Source: an uncultured Lachnospiraceae bacterium
Lineage (GTDB): Bacteria; Bacillota; Clostridia; Lachnospirales; Lachnospiraceae
Length of the DNA: 64,000 bases
Direction: 5' to 3'
NCBI GenBank assembly: GCA_949738465.1
Contig: CATJBQ010000170.1
Span: 1 to 64,000 of the forward strand
This document shows positions 56,757 through 64,000 of this stretch, in pieces (position 1 is the stretch's first letter; the number at the start of each line of letters is the position of its first letter). The translations under genes were made by a program, and so were the position numbers. The notes below the pieces were generated by a model. That model was not told the origin of the DNA. It saw nothing but the letters and a program-made list of their open reading frames with translations, and did not search any database.

Positions 56757-58220
56757 ATGAAAAGAAAAGTTTTAGCAATGGTTCTGGCGCTTACCATGGT
56801 TACGGCGGCTTTTGCAGGGTGTGGCAAGGACGATGGCGGCAAGGCGCCGGATTCCGGCAGCAATGAGCAGCAGGGCCAGACCGGGGACGACGGCAGCCAG
56901 GGCGGCGAGGAAGACGGGGACACCGGAGCGGACGAAGGAGAGGATGCCGGCGGCCAGGTGGATATCACTTTCTGGACCCACTACACCGACGACATTAATT
57001 TTACCAAGCAGAAGGTAGAAGACTTCAATAATGAGTTTGCTGGGAAGATCCATGTGGAACTGAACCATGTTTCCGACGACTACAACAACGTGCTTCTGCT
57101 GGCGCTGCAGAACGGCAACGGCCCGGACATTTACGCAGACGGAATCCAGTTGGCACAGCTTGTGGAGATGAATTACGCGGCTCCCCTGGACAACCTGATG
57201 AGCGACGACATGAAGGCCCGGGTAGAGGGCATGAACATGGTCGGCAACAACTGGCTCAACGGAAACTGGTATTCCTTACCCTTCCGCGGCTACAATTTCC
57301 GTCTGGTATGGAACAAGGATCTGTTTGAAGCAGCGGGCTTAGATCCGGAAGCTCCGCCTAAGAGCTACGACGAAGTGATCGAGTATGCCAAGAAGATCAC
57401 CGAGTACGGCAAGGATCAGGAATCCCAGAAATACGGCTTTATGCTTCCGACCGGTGAGGACTGGATCTGGTGGATTTATGGTTCCCAGATGGCATATGCC
57501 AACGGCGAGAGTATGATTGACCTGAACACATGTACGTATCAGTGGGAAGCTTACAACAAGGTTATGGATCTGTGGCTGAAGCTGCAGGAGGATGGCAGCC
57601 TGTTCCCGGGCGGAACCACCATGCAGAACGATCCGGCCCGTGCACAGTTTGCGGCAGGCAATGTGGGTATGATCCTGGCAGCCTCCTGGGATATCGGCGT
57701 ATTCAACGACCAGTTCCCCTGTGAAAATGAGTGGGGCGTTGCCACACTGCCCACCTACGATGGAGAGTTCCATGGTTATACACAGCTTGACGCAGGCAGC
57801 TATCTGCTGATCAACGGCGCCAGCGATGAGGCCCACCAGAAAGCGGCAATGGAGTTTTATGAGTACCTGTTAAGCGAGCAGACGCTGATGGAGTACTGCG
57901 AAGGCGGATACGGCGTGCCGGTATATGAAGGTGTTGCCGAAAAGGTGGAGAAGAAGTCCGACCGTCCTGGATTTGAGGAGTTCTCCGATGTGACCACGGA
58001 TCGTTTCTATCCTTACGAGCCGCCAATCTCCGTAGAGGGCGACGGTTACGGCATGGTGATGAACGCAGTTCTGAACGGCGCGGTTACCATGGAGGATGCG
58101 GTAACGGATCTGAATACACGCTACAACGCGGCCGTGCAGGCAGCGGTAGATGCCGGGGATATCAACCTGGATGATTACATTATCAATGGTTTCTCCTGCA
58201 TGAATCCGGCTGGTGAATAA
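56757..58220 (+). CDS. Sugar ABC transporter substrate-binding lipoprotein
   Basis: Lipobox TAAFAGCGKD; ITFWTHYTDDINFTKQKVEDFNNEFAGKIHVELNHV. Confidence 0.94.
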   Translation: MKRKVLAMVLALTMVTAAFAGCGKDDGGKAPDSGSNEQQGQTGDDGSQGGEEDGDTGADEGEDAGGQVDITFWTHYTDDINFTKQKVEDFNNEFAGKIHVELNHVSDDYNNVLLLALQNGNGPDIYADGIQLAQLVEMNYAAPLDNLMSDDMKARVEGMNMVGNNWLNGNWYSLPFRGYNFRLVWNKDLFEAAGLDPEAPPKSYDEVIEYAKKITEYGKDQESQKYGFMLPTGEDWIWWIYGSQMAYANGESMIDLNTCTYQWEAYNKVMDLWLKLQEDGSLFPGGTTMQNDPARAQFAAGNVGMILAASWDIGVFNDQFPCENEWGVATLPTYDGEFHGYTQLDAGSYLLINGASDEAHQKAAMEFYEYLLSEQTLMEYCEGGYGVPVYEGVAEKVEKKSDRPGFEEFSDVTTDRFYPYEPPISVEGDGYGMVMNAVLNGAVTMEDAVTDLNTRYNAAVQAAVDAGDINLDDYIINGFSCMNPAGE

Positions 58221-58237
58221 AGGAATGAATTGATGGA

Positions 58238-58269
58238 GGGGGGGCGCCTTTTTGAGGGCGTCCCTTTTT
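58238..58269 (+). terminator. Terminator after substrate-binding protein gene
   Basis: GGGGCGCC-tttttgag-GGCGTCCC-TTTTT. Confidence 0.6.
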
Positions 58270-58301
58270 CAGCAAAGGAATCAAATAAGGAGGGATTTTC
58301 T

Positions 58302-59543
58302 GTGAGTAGTGAATTGATGGAAAGAGCAAGGCGGCGTATAAAAGAGGTACGCAGGAAGGACGTGGAACTGGTGGTTTTGCGGGATGGGGAGCCGGTGGAG
58401 AATGCCTGTGTCAGCTTTCGTATGAAAAATCACCAGTTTTTGTTCGGGGCGGTTTGTTATTCCCATGGGACCCTGGGGCATTTTGGGAAGGAGGAAAAGT
58501 TCACCAGGCATTTTACGCGGCTTTTTAATTATACCATGGTGCCTTATCACTGGAGCTGGTATGAGCCCCGGCGGGGGGAGTACCATGAGCCTTATACCGG
58601 GAATCTGGTGCGCTGGGCCGATGAAAACGGGCTAAAGAAAAAGCTTCATGCCCTGATCTGGCATGAGTGCTGCCCGGACTGGCTTATCGACGACATGGTG
58701 GAGGAGGAATATGTCCGCCGGATCAATTTTCTGATGAGCCGTTACGGCCAGGATTTTGATTTTTTTGACCTTGCAAATGAGACGACGGTCAACGACCGCT
58801 TTGACAATCCCATTTCCCGGTGGGTGAAACGTGTTGGACCCATCCAGATGATGAAGTTTGGAACCGGACTTGTCCGGGCCTGGAAGCCGGACGCAAAGCT
58901 TTTGTACGGGGACTGGAACGTCCATGGGGAGGAATATTTTGATTTCCTACGGGAAATGCGGGAGCAGGACGTGGACATCGATATCATCGGTATGCAGAGC
59001 CATATGCACCGGGATCTGTGGACCCAGGAGGAGACCTTGCGGGTGATCGAGCGGGCGTCGGAATTTGGCTGGCCCATCCATTTTCCCGAGTGCTCAGTCT
59101 GCAGCGGAAAGCCCATCGGCGAGATGAGCTATGGAGCCGGGGCGGTGAACCAGTTTACGGAAACGGAGGAGGATCTGTACTGGCAGGCTGATTTTACAAA
59201 GGATTTCTATACGCTGGTGTTCAGCCAGCCGGCGGTGGAGGCTCTGTCCTGGTTTGATTTTACGGAGCACCGCTGGCTCAATGCGCCGGCCGGGGTGGTG
59301 GACGACGGTCTGAATCCCAAGCCGGTTTACAGCGCCCTGTATGACCTGATCCACCGGGAATGGCATTCGGATGTGGACGTGGTCACCGGAACGGAAGGCA
59401 ACTGCCGGGCAACGCTGTTTTGCGGCAATTATGACATTACGGTGGAGGCGGACGGGGTAAGAAAGACCGTCAACCGTGATATTTTCCGGGAAAGCTTTTA
59501 TGGCGGCGGCGGCGCGCCCTTAAAGCTCAGCGTGAACCTGTAA
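58302..59543 (+). CDS. GH10-like endo-xylanase family protein
   Basis: FLFGAVCY, MVPYHWSWYEPRRGEY, HALIWHECCPDWL, FFDLANETTVND, HFPECSV; GTG start with aaggaggg RBS. Confidence 0.82.
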   Translation: MSSELMERARRRIKEVRRKDVELVVLRDGEPVENACVSFRMKNHQFLFGAVCYSHGTLGHFGKEEKFTRHFTRLFNYTMVPYHWSWYEPRRGEYHEPYTGNLVRWADENGLKKKLHALIWHECCPDWLIDDMVEEEYVRRINFLMSRYGQDFDFFDLANETTVNDRFDNPISRWVKRVGPIQMMKFGTGLVRAWKPDAKLLYGDWNVHGEEYFDFLREMREQDVDIDIIGMQSHMHRDLWTQEETLRVIERASEFGWPIHFPECSVCSGKPIGEMSYGAGAVNQFTETEEDLYWQADFTKDFYTLVFSQPAVEALSWFDFTEHRWLNAPAGVVDDGLNPKPVYSALYDLIHREWHSDVDVVTGTEGNCRATLFCGNYDITVEADGVRKTVNRDIFRESFYGGGGAPLKLSVNL

Positions 59544-59562
59544 GGACGGGAGGTGTGCAGGT

Positions 59563-60750
59563 ATGGAATGGATTCGTTCCGGAACACCCCAGGAGGGGGA
59601 AAAATTAAGGGAATTTGCAGAAAGCTGTTATGGAACGGCGGACGAGACGCCGGACTTTGTTAAAATTTTGCCAAAGGTATACAAGGAGCCCCATGCCTGC
59701 GCCAAAAACCACCTTGTGCTGGAGACGGAGGAAGGGGTGAAGGGGCAGCTTTACCTTGGGATCACCGAATGGCTGGTGGATGGCCGGAGGCTGAAAATGG
59801 GCCATATCGGCGCTGTGTGCGTGGCGTCCCACTACCGGGGGCGGGGGGCCATGAAACGGCTGATGGAGGAGGCCCGGTACCTGCTGGAGCGGGAAGGCTG
59901 CCTGATCATCGCCTTAAGCGGCCAGCGGCAGCGCTATGAGCGCTATGGGTTTGTGCCCACCGGCCAGAAGCTGGAATATGTGTTTTATCCGGAAAATGTG
60001 GGGGAAAGGGCCGGGGAAGGATATCAGCTCCGTCCCATGGAGCCTGGGGATCTGGCGCAGGTGGAAGCCTTACATCACGGGTATCCGGTACACATGGACC
60101 GGAACAGGGAGACATTTTTGGACCTTCTGAACTCCTGGGAAGCGAGAACGTTTGTCCTGACAAATCAAAAAGGACTCTGTGGCTACTGCACCGTATTCGA
60201 TCAGGAAGGATACGGAGTAATTTCTGAGCTGCGGCTGCAATCTGCGGAGCAGCTAAAGCCCCTGTGCGCCCTCCTGTTTGGCCAGGGACAGCGGGCGCTG
60301 AAGCTGTGCCTCATGCCAGGAAGCCCGGAGGCCGCTATGGCAGAACGGCTCTGTGAACGCTACATCATCGGCCCGGACCATAATTACTGTGTTCTGCGGC
60401 CGGATCTGCTGGCAGAAGCGCTACTGGCCGCAAAACATAAGGAAAGAAATCTTCCCTCAGGCCGGACAGCGCTTATGATTACGGGTTACGGATGCTTTAT
60501 TATGGAAGTAAAAGAAGATGCAGTCCGTGCCGGATGGGCAGATCCGGAGGCGGACGATGACAATCAGAAGGAAGGAAATGCGAAAGCCGGACAGCAAGAT
60601 CCGCCGCCCATAGAGATTTCCTATCAGCAGGCGGTACATATCCTGTTTTCTCCCCTGTCCCAGGACCGGAACCGGTTAGCGGCAAAGGAGCCGTTGCTGG
60701 ATTCGTGGCTCCCATTGCCACTCTGTGTCGAGCAGAACGACTGCTATTAA
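59563..60750 (+). CDS. GNAT family N-acetyltransferase
   Basis: IGAVCVASHYRGRGAMKRLMEEA, YERYGFVPTGQ. Confidence 0.9.
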   Translation: MEWIRSGTPQEGEKLREFAESCYGTADETPDFVKILPKVYKEPHACAKNHLVLETEEGVKGQLYLGITEWLVDGRRLKMGHIGAVCVASHYRGRGAMKRLMEEARYLLEREGCLIIALSGQRQRYERYGFVPTGQKLEYVFYPENVGERAGEGYQLRPMEPGDLAQVEALHHGYPVHMDRNRETFLDLLNSWEARTFVLTNQKGLCGYCTVFDQEGYGVISELRLQSAEQLKPLCALLFGQGQRALKLCLMPGSPEAAMAERLCERYIIGPDHNYCVLRPDLLAEALLAAKHKERNLPSGRTALMITGYGCFIMEVKEDAVRAGWADPEADDDNQKEGNAKAGQQDPPPIEISYQQAVHILFSPLSQDRNRLAAKEPLLDSWLPLPLCVEQNDCY

Positions 60751-60798
60751 TAAAAACTGGAAAAACAGGGCTTCCCGGACCGGAGATCGGAAAATGGG

Positions 60799-61509
60799 TT
60801 GAGATTTTTTCTTTTTTATGACAATCCAGATTTTAACAGGCAGATGTTTTACGGCGCTTATGTCCGGACCTACATGGAACGGGATGTAAGGGAATTGTCT
60901 GAGATTGGCGATACTGTCAGGTTCACAAAATTTATGGTGGCTGTTGCTGCATCTACGGGACAGCTTCTGAATCTTTCGTCCCTTGCCAGAGACGTAGGCA
61001 TCAGTCAGCCAACTGTGAAACGATGGCTGTCCATCCTTGTTGCTTCCAATCTTGTGTACCTATTGCAGCCATACTACAACAATATCACAAAACGGGCCGT
61101 TAAGACACCAAAGCTGTACTTCCTTGACACGGGACTTGCTGCGTATCTGACAAAGTGGAATACCTCGGATGTTTTAAAAAACGGTGCAATGGCAGGCGCA
61201 TTTTTTGAGAGCTTTGTTGTTTCGGAAATAATAAAAAGCTACTACAACAAGGGTGTTCTTGATCTTCCGCTCTATTTCTATCGGGACAAAGACAGGAACG
61301 AAATAGACCTTCTGATTGAAGAAAACGGTACTCTTTATCCGATTGAAATGAAAAAACATGCAGATCCACAGAAAAAAGATGCTGATGCCTTTGCTCTCCT
61401 TGATAAAATTCCGGGAATGAAACGTGGTCCGGGTGGGGTTGTCTGCCTGTATGGCAAACTCATAACGCTTTGTGGGGAAGATAAATTGATCCCGATTCAT
61501 TATCTGTAA
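60799..61509 (+). pseudogene. 5'-truncated DUF4143-type ATP-binding protein
   Basis: YVRTYMERDVRELSEIGD...YFLDTGLAAYLT...YRDKDRNEIDLLIEENGTLYPIEMK without the N-terminal AAA/Walker region. Confidence 0.75.
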
Positions 61510-61561
61510 GCGTTTTATGTAATTTGCCAGGCATGAAAAGCCCACCCTTTTCACCGGTTTT

Positions 61562-62512
61562 TCACTCCCTCAAAAGCCCGGTAACAAACACCAGTTCGTT
61601 GTCAACCCCGCCCGAGACAGCGGCCTTACGCAGCGCCTCTGTCTCCTCTTTTCTCAGAAGCGGCACATCCTGACAGGCCCAGGGCAGACCCAGCCGCTGA
61701 TACTTGGTGATACAGCTATTGTTAAAGGCGCACAGCTCCCAGCGCCGCACCTGGCCCTCCATCTGGCCGGCGATAAAGTCGCCGATAGCCGCAAGATTTT
61801 CCGCTGTGGCGGTAGCGCCCGGGATCAGGGGCGTCCGGATCCAGAGCTCGGCGCGGAAGCGTTCCTCCTTCACGGCGGAAGCGATTTTACGTGCATTTTC
61901 CAGGATGAAGGAATTGTCCTGGCCGGTAAACTGGCGGTGGGCCGACGCATCCAGCAGCTTCAGATCATAGAGCACGTAGTCGACGTAAGGCAGCACCTCC
62001 TCGAAGGCGGAAAAAGCCGCAAAGCCGCTGGTATCCAAGGCTGTATTCACGCCCTGCGCTTTAAGCTCCTGAAAGAATCTGGCCACAAAGGCATGCTGGA
62101 CCATGCATTCCCCGCCGGAGGCCGTCACGCCGCCTCCGGTCTTCTGGTAGAAGGCCTGATCCCGGAGCACCTCGTCCAAAAGGGCGGGAAGGCTCCACTC
62201 CCGGGCGATGAAGGACATGGCCCCGGTGGGGCAGGCATCCACGCAGGAGCCGCAGCGGATGCAGCGCTCCCGGTCAATGTGGATGCCCGTTTCTCCTGCC
62301 GGGTTGGCGCTTACCGGGCAGGCGTCCTGGCACAGCATACATCCGATGCAGCTTCGCGCCTCCCACCAGACGCCGGGGGCGGCCGTTATCCCCTCCGGGT
62401 TGTGGCACCATCTGCAGGAAAGGGGGCAGGACTGGAAAAATACAGTGGACCGAAGCCCCGGGCCGTCGTGGGTGGTGCCACGGTAAATATCAAAAACAGA
62501 TGCGGTTTCCAT
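61562..62512 (-). CDS. Glycyl radical enzyme activase (radical SAM)
   Basis: CPLSCRWCHNPEG radical SAM CxxxCxxC, plus CIGCMLCQDACP and CIRCGSCVDACP ferredoxin-like clusters. Confidence 0.95.
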   Translation of the reverse strand: METASVFDIYRGTTHDGPGLRSTVFFQSCPLSCRWCHNPEGITAAPGVWWEARSCIGCMLCQDACPVSANPAGETGIHIDRERCIRCGSCVDACPTGAMSFIAREWSLPALLDEVLRDQAFYQKTGGGVTASGGECMVQHAFVARFFQELKAQGVNTALDTSGFAAFSAFEEVLPYVDYVLYDLKLLDASAHRQFTGQDNSFILENARKIASAVKEERFRAELWIRTPLIPGATATAENLAAIGDFIAGQMEGQVRRWELCAFNNSCITKYQRLGLPWACQDVPLLRKEETEALRKAAVSGGVDNELVFVTGLLRE

Positions 62513-62522
62513 AGCGTCCCCC

Positions 62523-63992
62523 TTACATGGATTCGTAGTTGGTGCGGCCGCAGAATTCGATCTGGAAGGGCTTTGCCAGACAGATGAACCGTGTCGTGTA
62601 GCCGGTAACCTTGATGATGATATTCTGGTATTCCGGATTTTCCGGGTGGTCGATGGCATCCTTTAATTTTTCCAGGTCGATGATATTCAAATTGATCTGG
62701 AAGGTATTCATGGCAAAAAAGGCTTCCGTAAAGGTCCGGATATAATCGGCAAGATTTTCCTTTCCATCGAAAAACTTCGGCTGCAGCTCCACCTGAAGGG
62801 TTCCGCCCAGGAACTTGTAGTTGTGGATCTTGGCCAGAGAGTTGGCGGTGGCCATCAGTCCCTTGGTATTGCGGCCAGCCGTGGGATTGCAACCGTGGGC
62901 CAGAGGCTCCTGGGCCAGGCGTCCGTCGGGAGTGGCCGGCAGCACACTTACGGCCGTATGCCCCTGGAACTGGAACAGGGAAGCCCGGTACTGCTGGCCC
63001 CGGTTATTGTAGGTGTGGTCTAAGACCTCCGCAATCATATCCGTAATGCGCACCAGCAGGAAATCCACGTCGTCGATGTCGTTGCCGTATTTGTCCTGGT
63101 GAAGGAAACGCTGGCGCATCACCTCGTTGTTTTCCCAGTTTTCCGAGACAGCCTTGCGGACTTCTGCCAGGGTGTAGGCATGCTGCTCGAACACCAGTTT
63201 CTTCATGGCATACATGGAATCCGCCACATTGGGAATTCCTAAGATATTGACGGAGGTGTACTGCACATCCACGCCGCGGTGGCCGGTAATATCGGTGCCC
63301 CGCTCAATGGGCCCGTGGAAATGGAGGGACGTGGCCATTTCGGGCCAGATTTTATCCAGCACCTCATACTGGGCGTCCTTAAAAATGCGCAGGGCTTCGG
63401 TGGTGCGTTTAAATTCCTCCACAAACATCTGGTAAAATACTTCGAAGTCCGAAGTATTTGTCTGGATCGCCCGGTCCATGGCCCGCCACATGGGATCTAA
63501 GAGCACGATGGAATTCACATCCTGGTCGCAGTATTCCCGGCCGGGGATGGAGAACCACTGGCAGCCGCCCACGGCCACCGTCCAGGCCACCTCCGGATCC
63601 ACGCCGGAGCGCAGCTCGCAGTCCACCATTAGGTCATAATTGCAGAAGGTGGGCACGCTGGCCCCATGGCGCGCCAGAACGTCGCAGGCATAGGAAAAGA
63701 CCTCCTGGTCCATATCCTTGTGCCACATGAGGAACAGGTTGTTGTAGTCGTCCACCATATCGTAGGATTCCAGGATCACCCGGCTCATTTCGTTGGTGGC
63801 GTCGGAGCCGTCCTTTAAGCGGCCGCAGATGGTAAAATGCTGTCCCCGGACTTTCAAAAACAGCTCCGCCAGATATTCCCGGGCGTCCTGGCGGGTGAGT
63901 AGTCCGGCCGCGGTGTCCTTGAGGAAAAAGTCATTTAAGTACAGATCCAGATGGCCGTACCCGTTGCCGTGGCCCACCATGCGGTCCGTCAT
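62523..63992 (-). CDS. Glycyl radical enzyme, pyruvate formate-lyase-like, substrate unknown; probably N-terminally incomplete at the window edge
   Basis: C-terminal IIIKVTGYTTRFICLAKPFQIEFCGRTNYESM glycyl-radical motif; putative thiyl Cys in AVGGCQWF; adjacent activase. Confidence 0.9.
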   Translation of the reverse strand: MTDRMVGHGNGYGHLDLYLNDFFLKDTAAGLLTRQDAREYLAELFLKVRGQHFTICGRLKDGSDATNEMSRVILESYDMVDDYNNLFLMWHKDMDQEVFSYACDVLARHGASVPTFCNYDLMVDCELRSGVDPEVAWTVAVGGCQWFSIPGREYCDQDVNSIVLLDPMWRAMDRAIQTNTSDFEVFYQMFVEEFKRTTEALRIFKDAQYEVLDKIWPEMATSLHFHGPIERGTDITGHRGVDVQYTSVNILGIPNVADSMYAMKKLVFEQHAYTLAEVRKAVSENWENNEVMRQRFLHQDKYGNDIDDVDFLLVRITDMIAEVLDHTYNNRGQQYRASLFQFQGHTAVSVLPATPDGRLAQEPLAHGCNPTAGRNTKGLMATANSLAKIHNYKFLGGTLQVELQPKFFDGKENLADYIRTFTEAFFAMNTFQINLNIIDLEKLKDAIDHPENPEYQNIIIKVTGYTTRFICLAKPFQIEFCGRTNYESM

Positions 63993-64000
63993 AATGGCAA

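Overview
This 64 kb window looks like a gut Lachnospiraceae/Clostridia-type (Firmicutes) chromosome. No rRNA, tRNA or CRISPR array was recognised. Main blocks: (1) 0.1-9.1 kb: ABC exporter with TetR regulator, an AraC regulator with a long glycosidase-like C-terminus, a secreted hydrolase with a duplicated C-terminal domain, and a solute-binding lipoprotein whose 3' end runs out of frame into a truncated VOC/glyoxalase gene. (2) 9.17-9.53 kb: a compact type I toxin-antitoxin-like locus (34-aa membrane peptide, convergent promoters, shared terminator) absent from the ORF track. (3) 9.6-12.0 kb: VanR/VanS-like two-component system and a pentapeptide-repeat protein. (4) 12.1-28.0 kb, the most exciting part: a tyrosine recombinase followed by an apparent invertible promoter element bounded by perfect 27-bp inverted repeats (13008-13034 / 13324-13350). 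In the orientation read here its two best promoters point away from a ~14.6 kb co-directional sortase/pilus operon (DNA-binding/coiled-coil-like protein, signal peptidase I, giant LPXTG adhesin, major pilin, class C sortase, minor pilins, TasA-like proteins, SipW-like peptidase, BTAD-type regulator), and a rho-independent-type terminator faces the operon. The pilus therefore appears phase-variable and captured in the OFF state. (5) 28.1-33.6 kb: AAA-ATPase/nuclease-like protein, acetyltransferase, MATE pump, S41 protease. (6) 33.7-59.5 kb: a large carbohydrate locus (GH4 x2, GH13, GH31, GH10-like, GH106-like, PfkB kinases, AlsE/ROK/RpiB) with a local LacI regulator and four matching 16-bp operators, three of them at almost identical spacing from predicted -10 boxes. 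(7) 59.5-64 kb: GNAT, a 5'-truncated DUF4143 ATPase remnant, and a glycyl radical enzyme with its activase. All identifications were made by eye; no database searches were run.
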